From: Endomicrobiales bacterium
Lineage (GTDB): Bacteria > Elusimicrobiota > Endomicrobiia > Endomicrobiales > JAFGIL01
Assembly (NCBI GenBank): GCA_016929635.1
Contig: JAFGIL010000033.1
Location: 1-62,099 of the forward strand
Reading direction: 5' to 3'
Length of the DNA stretch: 62,099 nt
The notes beneath the pieces are model-generated. The model was not told where the DNA came from, did not search any database, and saw nothing but the letters and a program-made list of their open reading frames with translations. A program made the translations under genes and the position numbers. Below, one piece after another: positions 51,358 to 59,914 of the stretch; positions within the stretch are counted from its first letter, which is position 1, and each line of letters opens with the position of its first letter.

Positions 51358-52368
51358 TCAATCATATTTCTCTACGGCCCAGATGATTCGCCGCATTTCT
51401 TTAACAGCTCGTACGGGATATTTACCTATGGTTGTTTCATCAGAGAGCATTAAATAATCTGCTCCCTGCATAACAGATACTGCAACATCATTTACTTCCG
51501 ATCTCGTAGGTGTCGGATTATATACCATGCTTTGAAGCATTTGGGTTGCAACTATTTCGGGCTTGCCCGCCTTGTTACATTTATTTATAATACTTTTTTG
51601 AATAATGGGTACTATTGCCCTGTCAACGCTAACTCCGAGATCTCCGCGCGCAATCATGATGCTGTCGCTTACCTTAATAATAGAGTCTATATTTTTAAAT
51701 CCCTGGCTGTCCTCTATTTTGGCTATAATATATGGTCTTTTTATACCGAGATGTTTTAGTAAATCACGTAACTCTTCTACATGTTCCGCTTTTCTAACAA
51801 ACGAATGCGCATACCAGGTGATACCGGTTTCAATGCAAAATTCCAAATCTTTCCTGTCTTTTTCGGTTATGCCAGGGAGAGGCAGGTTTTTGTTTTTTAC
51901 GCTCAAACCCTTTCTGTGTGATATCTCACCGCCCGTTATTACTTTAGTTTTTATGCTTTTTTGGGAAACAGAGATAACCTTCAGTTCTATTTTACCGTCA
52001 GCCAGAAATATCTGCTCGTTTTTCTTGACATATCTTGGTAATTCTTTGTAATCAACCGATGTTTTAGAGGCTGAGCCTGTAATGTTATCCGTTGTAATCG
52101 TAAAAGTACTGTTTTCTTTCAGGAAGATGCTGTTTTTATTGAAATATCCTATCCTTATTTTAGGCCCCTGCAGATCGGCAAAAACCCTAATTTTCCTGCC
52201 GGTTTCAGATGATGCCCGTTGGATTGTATTCAGCCTAGATTTAATGTCTTTATGTTGCATATGTGAAAGATTTATCCTGGCGATAGACATTCCTTCCAGT
52301 ATCATTTTTTTAAGCGTAGGGGGATTGTGCGATGACGGGCCTATGGTACAGATTATTTTTGTTTTCAT
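51358..52368 (-). CDS. pyk: Pyruvate kinase, catalytic part only
   Basis: 336 residues from ATG at 52368 (MKTKIICTIGPSS). The A/B domains are complete: ARINLSH, ADLQGPKIRIG, PGITEKD, IAKIED, IMIARGDLGV, QMLQSMVYNPTPTRSEVNDVA and MLSDETTIGKYP. The usual C-terminal effector-binding domain (about 120 residues) is missing; the gene stops at EKYD right where a mobile-element-rich segment begins. Some natural pyruvate kinases are short, so loss by rearrangement and a native short form are both possible. Predicted transcription start coincides with the ATG (leaderless). Confidence 0.88.
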   Translation of the reverse strand: MKTKIICTIGPSSHNPPTLKKMILEGMSIARINLSHMQHKDIKSRLNTIQRASSETGRKIRVFADLQGPKIRIGYFNKNSIFLKENSTFTITTDNITGSASKTSVDYKELPRYVKKNEQIFLADGKIELKVISVSQKSIKTKVITGGEISHRKGLSVKNKNLPLPGITEKDRKDLEFCIETGITWYAHSFVRKAEHVEELRDLLKHLGIKRPYIIAKIEDSQGFKNIDSIIKVSDSIMIARGDLGVSVDRAIVPIIQKSIINKCNKAGKPEIVATQMLQSMVYNPTPTRSEVNDVAVSVMQGADYLMLSDETTIGKYPVRAVKEMRRIIWAVEKYD

Positions 52369-52375
52369 ATTTTCA

Positions 52376-52404
52376 AGAATACCAGTTTTATAAACATTAG
52401 TCAA
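52376..52404 (-). promoter_or_regulatory. pyk promoter, predicted leaderless
   Basis: Minus strand TTGACT (52404-52399), 17-base spacer, TATTCT (52381-52376), then seven bases to the ATG at 52368. No Shine-Dalgarno is visible. Confidence 0.6.
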
Positions 52405-52469
52405 TAAGATAGAGAAAGAAAGCAAATAAAAGCAGGAAAAACAGGATTGTACGAATAACTTAATTATGT

Positions 52470-52475
52470 TATAAT
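52470..52475 (+). promoter_or_regulatory. -10 element of the aldolase promoter
   Basis: TATAAT at 52470-52475 with TTGTAC at 52447-52452, 17-base spacer, about 50 bases before the aldolase start. AGGAGGT (52514-52520) is its ribosome site. Confidence 0.65.
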
Positions 52476-52524
52476 ATCAAACACAAAAGACTAAAATATA
52501 TATTATCAATCAAGGAGGTATCTT

Positions 52525-53574
52525 ATGTCGAAGATTGAGAGTATTCTTGGCAAAGAAGCCGGCGCATTGCTTGGCTATGAGTGTAAAACATTTTCAAAGG
52601 AGGTATTACATTTGCCCGGCCCTGATTTTGTTGATAGAGTTTTCAGTATCAGCGACAGACAACCTGCAGTTTTAAGGAACCTGCAGCTGCTTTTTAAATC
52701 AGGCAGGCTTTCAGGAACCGGATATCTTTCAATATTGCCGGTTGATCAGGGTATAGAACATTCTGCAGGTGCATCATTTGCACCAAATCCAATGTATTTT
52801 GATCCGGAAAATATAGTTAAGCTTGCAATTGAAGGCGGATGTAATGCGGTTGCTTCTACTCTGGGTGTTCTTGGCATGGTCTCAAGAAAATACGCGCATA
52901 AAATTCCGTTTATATTGAAAATAAATCACAATGAACTTCTTTCATATCCTAATTCGTACGACCAAAGGCTTTTTGCTTCTGTTGATCAGGGATTTAAAAT
53001 GGGTGCAGTCGGGATCGGCGCAACGATTTATTTCGGATCACCTGAATCAAGAAGGCAGATTGAAGAAATAGCGCAGGCATTTGAATATGCTCATAATTTT
53101 GGCATGTTTACGGTTTTGTGGTGTTATTTAAGGAACAATGAATTTAAAAAGGACGGGAAGGATTATCATGCGGCAGCTGATATTACGGGCCAGGCGAATC
53201 ATCTGGGAGTAACGATTCAAGCAGATATTATTAAGCAAAAAGCTCCTACAACGAATGGCGGATATACCGCAATCAAATTCGGCAAGACGAGCAGCCTTGT
53301 TTATGATAAATATACATCAGATAATCCTATTGATTTAACCAGATACCAGGTTGCAAACTGTTACATGGGAAGATCAGGCCTTATCAATTCAGGTGGCGCA
53401 TCCGGCGACAACGACCTGCAGAAAGCTGTGCGTACAGCCGTGATAAATAAACGTGCGGGTGGAATGGGCCTTATATCGGGAAGAAAGGCTTTTCAGAAGC
53501 CCATGAAAGAAGGCATAGAATTGCTCAATGCAATACAGGATGTTTATCTTGATAATGAAATAACAATAGCATAG
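52525..53574 (+). CDS. Class I fructose-bisphosphate aldolase (DhnA/FbaB type)
   Basis: 349 residues of the archaeal-type/FbaB group: [35 protein letters not shown], the [16 protein letters not shown] segment and [10 protein letters not shown] with the Schiff-base lysine region, and [14 protein letters not shown] binding phosphate. Splits or forms FBP; in many such bacteria the enzyme serves gluconeogenesis too. Divergent from the pyruvate kinase gene, with separate promoters in the 156-base gap, so glycolytic genes pair up here. Confidence 0.9.
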   Translation: MSKIESILGKEAGALLGYECKTFSKEVLHLPGPDFVDRVFSISDRQPAVLRNLQLLFKSGRLSGTGYLSILPVDQGIEHSAGASFAPNPMYFDPENIVKLAIEGGCNAVASTLGVLGMVSRKYAHKIPFILKINHNELLSYPNSYDQRLFASVDQGFKMGAVGIGATIYFGSPESRRQIEEIAQAFEYAHNFGMFTVLWCYLRNNEFKKDGKDYHAAADITGQANHLGVTIQADIIKQKAPTTNGGYTAIKFGKTSSLVYDKYTSDNPIDLTRYQVANCYMGRSGLINSGGASGDNDLQKAVRTAVINKRAGGMGLISGRKAFQKPMKEGIELLNAIQDVYLDNEITIA

Positions 53575-53996
53575 TTTGTGTATAAATAACAAAGACAAAC
53601 ACCCTGATTGAAAATTAAATCTGAATTTATAAAAACATGTCTTGTAAAAGGTATGTTTTTAATATTAGCTTTATCAATAAAAAAGCCGTAAATGGCAAAA
53701 ATAGAAATGCCGTTATTTGTGTGGAGTGCAATATTTAGATTATACAATTAATTGCTATATATTGTATAATATGCTATACTATCAATAGACTAATATTTTC
53801 TATAACTTGTTTTGAAAGGGATACCTGCTCTTTTTTAAAAGACATATCACGGACTCACCGCACATCTTTCAAATCCACAAACCAAGATAAATTAAATACT
53901 AATTAGTCGGTTCAACGTAAAATATTGTAGGAAATCTATTTCTGGGGCAATTGTATTGCTGTATAGAGTAATTCCGGAAATAAATATCAGGAGGGA
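53575..53996. other. Long intergenic region with terminator and candidate cold-shock-like leader
   Basis: No gene seen in 420 bases. A weak hairpin AAAAACAT/ATGTTTTT near 53628-53656 may end the aldolase transcript. ATTATACAAT (53739-53748) and ATTGTATAAT (53761-53770) form a 10-bp dyad. TTGCTA (53752-53757) and TATACT (53775-53780) with 17-base spacing form a possible promoter, leaving a leader of roughly 210 bases before the coiled-coil gene. Confidence 0.5.
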
Positions 53997-54623
53997 ATGT
54001 TGGATACAAACACAGATTCATTGGTCTATATTCTGGACTCCATATCGAAGCGCCTGAAAGAAGACGTGGCGCTGCACGTGCCAAAAAAAACGAAGTTGAT
54101 AAAAAAGTGTGCTGCTTCCTGCAGGAGGAAGCAGAGGCTGTACAACGACTGGGAAAAAAACATGATGGTTATAATGAACGGAGCCGAGCAAATGAGCTCG
54201 TTAAGAGACCTTGCCGGGTACAACGGTGAAATACGCTTGGCCGTGCTTAAGTTCCATGAAGCAATAAACTCAGGGAAAGAAAAGATGAAAGAAACAAAAA
54301 GAGAGCTTATTTCCAAATGCAAAAGAATATACAAGGAACTGGAAATAAGAAATCACGGGCGGGAAAGAGTGATAGAAAACATCAAAGGTGTTTCAGCAGT
54401 GCTTTCCCAGGGGTTAATAGCGATGTCTTCTTTGGTCAGAAAAAATTACGAGGAGACAAGAGAAGCATGCATAAACGTATTTACCCAGTACAATATAGCG
54501 GTTAAATCCATGACGCAAAAACAAAGAAAGAAACATTCCTGTCAAAAAATAGTCATAACCCGCAAGAAGTTGATTTCGCACATAGGCAGAATGCCGGGTT
54601 CCGGCAAGGCAAAACAGGACTAG
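53997..54623 (+). CDS. Coiled-coil basic protein, function unknown
   Basis: 208 residues, rich in Lys/Arg with heptad-like helices (LVYILDSISKRLKEDVALHV, LAVLKFHEAINSGKEKMKETKRELISKCKRIYKELE). No membrane segment or known motif. The very basic composition fits RNA or ribosome binding. A good AGGAGGG precedes the ATG. Followed by a DEAD-box helicase (15 bases) and an RRM protein, so probably part of an RNA-handling operon. Confidence 0.65.
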   Translation: MLDTNTDSLVYILDSISKRLKEDVALHVPKKTKLIKKCAASCRRKQRLYNDWEKNMMVIMNGAEQMSSLRDLAGYNGEIRLAVLKFHEAINSGKEKMKETKRELISKCKRIYKELEIRNHGRERVIENIKGVSAVLSQGLIAMSSLVRKNYEETREACINVFTQYNIAVKSMTQKQRKKHSCQKIVITRKKLISHIGRMPGSGKAKQD

Positions 54624-54638
54624 GGGATAATAAGAAAT

Positions 54639-55886
54639 ATGAATAGTAATTATGCAACGGCAGATTTTTTTGGATTAGGCATAGCTCCGGGTATCCTGGA
54701 CATCCTGGATAGGCTTAAATTCAAGTCGCCCACGCCAATTCAGCATAAGGCGATACCGCTGGGCATCAGCGGAAAAGATGTGGTTGGTATTGCCCAGACA
54801 GGGACAGGAAAAACCATAGCTTTCGGCATACCAATGATACAAAGCCTTACAAGACAAAACGGGAGCGGCTTAATAATTGTTCCTACAAGAGAGCTTGCAA
54901 TCCAGGTAAATGATACGTTAAAGCAGTTTACTCATAAATTTAAGATGAACACGGCAGTCATGATCGGAGGCGAATCGAAATTAAGGCAGCTGGATGCCTT
55001 GCGCAAAAGGCCCAGGATATACATAGCAACACCTGGCAGGCTGCTTGACATGATATCCAGCCAGCACCTGCGCATTGATGATGTTGTCTGTCTAGTGCTT
55101 GATGAAGCTGACAGGATGCTGGACATGGGATTTGAGCCCCAGATAAACAGAATAGTCAAAATGATACATGAGGAACGCCAGACACTGCTCTTTTCAGCCA
55201 CGATTTCCCCGGAAATAATGAAGATAGCATCTGCATATATGAAACTGCCCGTGCACATAGAGATAGCCCCTTCGGGCACAGCCGCGGAGAAAGTATCCCA
55301 GGAAATCTTCATAGTGCAGAATACGGCAAAAATGAAACTGCTCAGGGAACTGCTCCGGGAATACAAAGGCCCGGTGCTTGTGTTTACAAGGACAAAAAGA
55401 GGCGCGGGAAAAGTCGCGCATGCGCTCAGGAACATGCATCATTCTGTCGCAGAGATACATTCGGACCGCTCGCTGCCCCAGAGAAGAGCGGCGCTTGAGG
55501 GATTCAAATCAGGGTTATACAGAATACTTATAGCAACCGATATAGTCTCAAGAGGAATCGATGTTATAGGTATAGAACTGGTGATTAATTTTGACCTGCC
55601 TGATGACCCGGAAAACTACGTGCACCGCATAGGGCGCACCGGAAGGGCGGGAAGCGCCGGCCATGCCATATCTTTTGCCATGCCTGACCAGAAAAAAGAT
55701 GTCCAGAGCATAGAAAAAATAATTAAAAGCAATATAATGCTTTCGAAGCACCCGAGGATGCCGGAAGAGAGATTTGTTGATAGTAAAAATAATTTTTTCA
55801 GTTTTTTCAAAAAACAGAAAAACAAAAAACATTTCTTTTCGCATAAGAAAAGAACACAGGACTGGAAAAGGAGGGGTCATAGGTAG
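54639..55886 (+). CDS. DEAD-box RNA helicase (RhlE-like)
   Basis: 415 residues. Q motif (LKFKSPTPIQHKAIP), motif I AQTGTGKT, Ia PTRELAIQ, Ib TPGRLLD, II VLDEADRML (DEAD), III SAT, IV-V VLVFTRTKRGAGKV and ATDIVSRGIDV, VI HRIGRTGRAG. The short basic C-terminal tail (KKQKNKKHFFSHKKRTQDWKRR) is of RhlE type. Unwinds structured RNA, in ribosome assembly or cold adaptation. The following gene encodes an RRM protein; together they resemble cold-inducible pairs. Confidence 0.93.
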   Translation: MNSNYATADFFGLGIAPGILDILDRLKFKSPTPIQHKAIPLGISGKDVVGIAQTGTGKTIAFGIPMIQSLTRQNGSGLIIVPTRELAIQVNDTLKQFTHKFKMNTAVMIGGESKLRQLDALRKRPRIYIATPGRLLDMISSQHLRIDDVVCLVLDEADRMLDMGFEPQINRIVKMIHEERQTLLFSATISPEIMKIASAYMKLPVHIEIAPSGTAAEKVSQEIFIVQNTAKMKLLRELLREYKGPVLVFTRTKRGAGKVAHALRNMHHSVAEIHSDRSLPQRRAALEGFKSGLYRILIATDIVSRGIDVIGIELVINFDLPDDPENYVHRIGRTGRAGSAGHAISFAMPDQKKDVQSIEKIIKSNIMLSKHPRMPEERFVDSKNNFFSFFKKQKNKKHFFSHKKRTQDWKRRGHR

Positions 55887-55933
55887 GTGACGTGTTCGAT
55901 GCGAAGGATGTAAAAAAACAAGGAGGAAGAAAG

Positions 55934-56284
55934 ATGAATATATATGTGTCAAACATACCATTTGGTACAACAGAAGATGAGGTACATCAGATGTTCACGG
56001 AGTTCGGACAGGTAAAATCGACAAAAATGATAATAGATAAATTCACGGGACAGCCCCGGGGGTTCGGTTTCGTGGAAATGGATTCAGATGAAGAAGCAAA
56101 AGCGGCTATAGCAGGGCTTAACGGAAGGGAAGTAAACGGCAGAAAACTGCAGGTGAATGAAGCACGCCCCAGGCCGGAGAGAAAACCCGGCGGCAGAGGC
56201 GGATTCAGCCGCGACAGGCATGGCGGCGGCAAAGGCGGTTTCGGCGGCAAGAAAAGAGGCGGCGGAGGATACGGACGCTGGTAG
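55934..56284 (+). CDS. Single-RRM glycine-rich RNA-binding protein
   Basis: 116 residues from ATG at 55934 (MNIYVSNIPF) with AGGAGGAAG in front. RNP2 is IYVSNI and RNP1 is RGFGFVEM; the C-terminal third is a Gly/Arg-rich tail (GGRGGFSRDRHGGGKGGFGG). The same architecture is found in cold-induced cyanobacterial Rbp proteins and many candidate phyla. Probably an RNA chaperone acting with the upstream helicase. Confidence 0.93.
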   Translation: MNIYVSNIPFGTTEDEVHQMFTEFGQVKSTKMIIDKFTGQPRGFGFVEMDSDEEAKAAIAGLNGREVNGRKLQVNEARPRPERKPGGRGGFSRDRHGGGKGGFGGKKRGGGGYGRW

Positions 56285-56375
56285 AATAAACAGGGCCCCG
56301 CTAATGTTGTATTAATTGATATCTACTGTTGTATTTGATATAATCGAATACTAAAGATTTATAGGTTTACAGGCA

Positions 56376-56705
56376 ATGTTGCAATTTATCAGTGAGAAAT
56401 TAAAAATTAAGCTTTTATTGAGTCTGGGATTGGTTTTATTCCTTTCTGCGGATTTATTTCTGCCCGGGTATTATTTTCTGCCTGCGGAGGCGAACTCAAA
56501 ATGTAAGGAAGAAATAAATAAATTCGAATGCGATAAAAACCACAGTTTTAATATTGATATTGAAAACAACAGAATATTGACTGACAGGCCCTGCCGCCTC
56601 GGTAGTTTTAATAATGAGTTTTCCGGGCAGAAGCCGTCTTTTGTATTTTCCATAAAAATATTTGCCAAAAAAGCACACGACAGATCCCCTCCGGTTAAAT
56701 TATAA
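56376..56705 (+). CDS. Small secreted hypothetical protein
   Basis: 109 residues with a long hydrophobic leader (KLLLSLGLVLFLSADLFLPG) and a cleavage-like AEA (about residue 39). The rest is polar with three cysteines (SKCKEEINKFECDKN, RPCRLG) and a basic end. No family known. The weak ribosome site and lack of relatives leave some doubt that it is a gene, though the signal sequence is convincing. Confidence 0.5.
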   Translation: MLQFISEKLKIKLLLSLGLVLFLSADLFLPGYYFLPAEANSKCKEEINKFECDKNHSFNIDIENNRILTDRPCRLGSFNNEFSGQKPSFVFSIKIFAKKAHDRSPPVKL

Positions 56706-56776
56706 TCCAGAAATCATTTATTTTCAGGTTTTAACGTTAATAATACCAACGGATTATAATTTAGCAGGAGGGGTTT

Positions 56777-57583
56777 ATGCTTTTTATGGTGATGCACAAT
56801 AACGAAGAGTATTTAAATACAATAAACAAAATATTAAAAGAAGAAAGAGTTTCGGAAATAGATATAATAAGGAAAAAGGGGATTGGCTCATTTATGCAGG
56901 GGTCGGACTATATAATGGGCATGGGATCGGGCATAATATCCCCGCATTATGACAAAGTCCTGGTTTCCGTGATTAAAGACAATAAAAAGCTGGGCCGGAT
57001 AGTGAAACGGATAAACGAGGACATGGAGGTAAAGATATCTAATTATGATGATGAAGGATTTTTTTGCACTTTGCCTTATGACAAAATATCCGATTTAAAG
57101 GTCAAGGCATACAAAGATAAAAAGGAGAGTAAAATTATGGAAGTTGCGCAATTTTTGAGTGAAAAATTCGTAGTGATGAATTTAAAAGGTACAGCAAAGG
57201 AAGAAGTTATTAATGAGCTGGGGCAGACAATGAAGGATTCGCCCGGCATCATTAATTACACTCAGTTTATAAAGGACGTACATAACCGCGAAAAACTGGC
57301 AACAACAGGCATAGGGCACGGTGTTGCAATGCCGCATGCCCGTACCAATGAGGCAAATATGATAACCATTGCCATAGGCATCTCAAAGCAGGGCGTGGAT
57401 TTTGCATCCGTTGACGGTAAAAAGGCGCATGTGGTTTTTCTCATAGCAATACCTACAAGCGAGGTAAACAGTTACCTGGCGCTTTTAGCCAAGCTTACAA
57501 GATTGACAAAAAAGGAAAATTTTATTAAAAATATAGTGGACTCAAAAGATGAATCCGGCGTAATCAGATTATTTAACGCTTAA
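56777..57583 (+). CDS. PII-like domain fused to a PTS EIIA (fructose/Ntr type) domain
   Basis: 268 residues. The first about 105 residues (FMVMHNNEEYLNTINKILKEERV ... VLVSVIKDN) have the alternating pattern of a PII/GlnB-like ferredoxin fold. From about 122 an EIIA domain follows, with the phosphorylatable H187 in GHGVAMPHAR and VDFASVDGKKAHVVFLIAIP. It is not part of a visible PTS transporter; an antiporter gene follows. The likely role is a regulatory EIIA, as in PtsN, gating transport in response to phosphorylation or a nucleotide. Ribosome site AGGAGG. Confidence 0.8.
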   Translation: MLFMVMHNNEEYLNTINKILKEERVSEIDIIRKKGIGSFMQGSDYIMGMGSGIISPHYDKVLVSVIKDNKKLGRIVKRINEDMEVKISNYDDEGFFCTLPYDKISDLKVKAYKDKKESKIMEVAQFLSEKFVVMNLKGTAKEEVINELGQTMKDSPGIINYTQFIKDVHNREKLATTGIGHGVAMPHARTNEANMITIAIGISKQGVDFASVDGKKAHVVFLIAIPTSEVNSYLALLAKLTRLTKKENFIKNIVDSKDESGVIRLFNA

Positions 57584-57603
57584 ATACATACAAGGAATTC
57601 AAT

Positions 57604-58803
57604 ATGGACACGTTGTTTCTGGTAGGTTTGTCAATAATTATGGGTTTTGCCGGAGGTAAATTATTTAAAAAACTGAAATTTCCTTCCGTTGTGGGATATT
57701 TAATTATGGGCATTATCCTCGGGCCTTCGTTATTAAATATTTTAGAGCTTCCTGTAGTTGAAAATATGGATATAATAAGCGATTTTGCCTTGGGGATAGT
57801 TGCTTTCAGTATCGGGACGTCACTGAGGATCGCAGTAATGCGCAACCTCGGCGCAGGTGTTTTTACGATAATATTAGGCGAATCTTTTGGCGCTTTTATC
57901 CTTGTTGCGGCGGCGGTGTATTTGCTGACCAAGAAAATGTACCTTGCACTGGTTTTCGGAGCTTTAGCCCCTGCAAGCGCCCCTGCCGGCACGTGGGTTG
58001 TTTTGCAGGAATACAGGGCAAAAGGGCCTTTGACAAATACAATACTCGCGGTTGTCGGGCTTGATGATGGGCTTGCCATTTTTATATATGCCTTTGCGGC
58101 TGCTATTGCTAAAGTGCTGATTGTGGGAGGGCATACATTATCATTTAAGCAGATGATATTGACTCCTGTTGCAGGGATTTTAAGCGCTATTTTAATGGGT
58201 GGCGTTATAGGGTTGATTTTAATATCTCTTTTAAGAAAACTTCAGGATAAAAAGGATTATTTTATTCTTTCGTTAGGCGCGATTGTGTTATGTACGGGAT
58301 TGTCGAAAATGTTTGATCTTTCTCTTATCCTTTCAAATATGATACTGGGCATGGTCATGGCGAATACATACCTTATTACTTCAAAAAGGGCATCTGAGGT
58401 AATAGAGAATATTACGCCTCCGGTATATGTAATGTTTTTTGTATTGGCCGGGGCGCATTTACAGATTAAATTGCTTTTAGGCATGGGTGTTTTGGGCATA
58501 GTTTATATTATAGGACGGACTCTTGGCCTTATTTCAGGAGCTTTTATAGGCGCATCCATTGCAAAAGCCGACGAAAATATAAGAAAATACCTGGGATTTG
58601 CAATACTTTCCCAGGCCGGAGTAGCCATAGGCTTGGCGCTTCTTATAAGCAAGGAGTTCGGGCCGCTCGGCGAAGCCGGAAAGCAGGTTGCGCTTCTTGC
58701 GATTAATACCATTGCAGCAACAACAATATTTTTTGAAGTGGTAGGCCCTTTTACTACCAAATATGCCATAACCAAAGCAGGTGAAGCGGGACGAAAGAAG
58801 TAG
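57604..58803 (+). CDS. Cation:proton antiporter (CPA2/KefB-like)
   Basis: 399 residues with 12-13 hydrophobic segments. Family marks: GKLFKKLKFPSVVGYLIMGIILGPSLL, the core TM5-like ...PASAPAGTWVVLQEYRAKGPLTNTILAVVGLDDGLAIFIYA (the D-D pair likely binds the ion), and ILSQAGVAIGLALLI. No cytoplasmic nucleotide-binding (RCK) domain is attached, so control may come from the neighbouring PII-like proteins. Probably exchanges Na+ or K+ for protons. Confidence 0.87.
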   Translation: MDTLFLVGLSIIMGFAGGKLFKKLKFPSVVGYLIMGIILGPSLLNILELPVVENMDIISDFALGIVAFSIGTSLRIAVMRNLGAGVFTIILGESFGAFILVAAAVYLLTKKMYLALVFGALAPASAPAGTWVVLQEYRAKGPLTNTILAVVGLDDGLAIFIYAFAAAIAKVLIVGGHTLSFKQMILTPVAGILSAILMGGVIGLILISLLRKLQDKKDYFILSLGAIVLCTGLSKMFDLSLILSNMILGMVMANTYLITSKRASEVIENITPPVYVMFFVLAGAHLQIKLLLGMGVLGIVYIIGRTLGLISGAFIGASIAKADENIRKYLGFAILSQAGVAIGLALLISKEFGPLGEAGKQVALLAINTIAATTIFFEVVGPFTTKYAITKAGEAGRKK

Positions 58804-58831
58804 GATATTATATATTAACAAGGGAGTTTTT

Positions 58832-59167
58832 ATGGAACTATTAGTAATAATACTTAATAAAACTGAACTGCTGAAAGATGTGACATGTGTTTTGGTTGAA
58901 CAGGGGATCACAAAAGCAACTGTTTTAGACAGCGAGGGTTTGGGCCAGTTTTTGGCTTATGAAATCCCGATTTTTGCGGGTTTGAGGTCGCTGGTAGGCG
59001 AAACCAAATCACACAACAGGACAATACTTTCCGTAATTGACGAAAAAGACATACTTCCCAAACTGATTAAAGCTTTTAAGGAAATAGAACTGGACTTTAC
59101 GCAGTCAGGAAGCGGCATTATTTTTACAATACCCGTAAACGACGCAGTAAAAAAAGACAAAGCATAG
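58832..59167 (+). CDS. PII-like regulatory protein
   Basis: 111 residues from the ATG at 58832 (MELLVIILNKTELLKDVTCVL), with AGGGAG before it. Same fold pattern as the N-terminal part of the 56777 protein (helix-sheet repeats, TILSVIDEKDILPKLIKAFKEIELDFTQSGSGIIFTIPV) and ending in a beta strand. The T-loop (GLGQFLAYEIPIFAGLRSL) is unlike GlnB. Follows the antiporter by 28 bases and likely belongs to the same operon, as a stand-alone sensor for the transporter. Confidence 0.7.
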   Translation: MELLVIILNKTELLKDVTCVLVEQGITKATVLDSEGLGQFLAYEIPIFAGLRSLVGETKSHNRTILSVIDEKDILPKLIKAFKEIELDFTQSGSGIIFTIPVNDAVKKDKA

Positions 59168-59220
59168 AATTTAAATTTCCGCCACTGCAGGATTTACCCG
59201 AAGGCCCTTAAGTTTTAAAA

Positions 59221-59253
59221 GCCCCTATTAGCAATAATAAGGGGTATTTTTTT
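59221..59253 (+). terminator. Terminator of the antiporter operon
   Basis: GCCCCTATTA and TAATAAGGGG form a stem with a short GCAA loop and one bulge, followed by TATTTTTTT. Confidence 0.8.
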
Positions 59254-59345
59254 GTTTAGATATACTTAACAAAAGATGGTTTATCTGTTATAAAGAACAT
59301 ATAATATGTTCAGTTTAGTAAATATTATGGCCACGAGGTGGGTAT

Positions 59346-59662
59346 ATGTTAGAACCTATTTTAGGTAATAAAGTAGTAGAAAAAGTATTGCTCTATATTC
59401 TAAATTATGGAGATGCCTATGCCAGAGGGATAGCCAGGACTTTTAATGGCGTTCAGCAGCAGATAAAACGCCTGGAAAACGGCGGTGTAATAGCAGTCCA
59501 AAATAAAGAAAATGTCAGATTATATAATTTAATCCCAGTTATCCTTTTCTTAAAGAACTTAAGGCGCTGTTGCAGAGGGTGCTTGATGTTTTACCCGAAG
59601 AAGAGATTGAAAAATACTATAGGATGCGGACCAGGCCGAGAAGGAAAGGGAAACCGTTATAA
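59346..59662 (+). pseudogene. Frameshifted winged-helix regulator
   Basis: Begins MLEPILGNKVVEKVLLYILN and continues YARGIARTF...VQQQIKRLENGGVIAV, a winged-helix DNA-binding family common in candidate phyla. After LYN (59525-59528) the frame breaks; in frame +2 it continues NPSYPFLKELKALLQ then PEEEIEKYYR and a basic tail RRKGKPL, ending at 59662. Loss of one T (TTT to TT at about 59529) explains it. Either a decayed gene or an assembly error; the N-terminal part also seems to lack a few residues after 'ARTFN'. Confidence 0.75.
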
Positions 59663-59852
59663 GCCCAGCCCTTCCGAACTACATATATATAGGGGCCAAT
59701 TTCAAGGAAGCACAAACGCCATCAACATATGCTACTAATAAAATCATTTTAGAAGCTTTTGTTGGATAGACCTTATCTGAGGTTTTTCTACTACAAACTC
59801 TCCTTATGTTAAAGAATAGCTCCCCCTTGTATTATTAACAATCTAAATAAAA

Positions 59853-59881
59853 TTGACAACTTATTTATTATTTTGTATATT
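59853..59881 (+). promoter_or_regulatory. Promoter of the TonB-dependent receptor gene
   Basis: TTGACA (59853-59858), 17-base spacer, TATATT (59876-59881), 34 bases before the ATG. The 250 bases from 59663 to 59914 hold nothing else I recognise. No Fur-like palindrome overlaps this promoter. Confidence 0.7.
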
Positions 59882-59914
59882 TCATTTGATAGTAAATATT
59901 ATACGGAGGAGTCT

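Noticed and set aside
51256-51453. Short plus-strand frame encoding GRVCSVCGVPKGEFEKLQLL
   Set aside because: The first part reads like a real protein fragment, but it lacks a ribosome site and runs into the antisense of pyk, so it is at most a relic.
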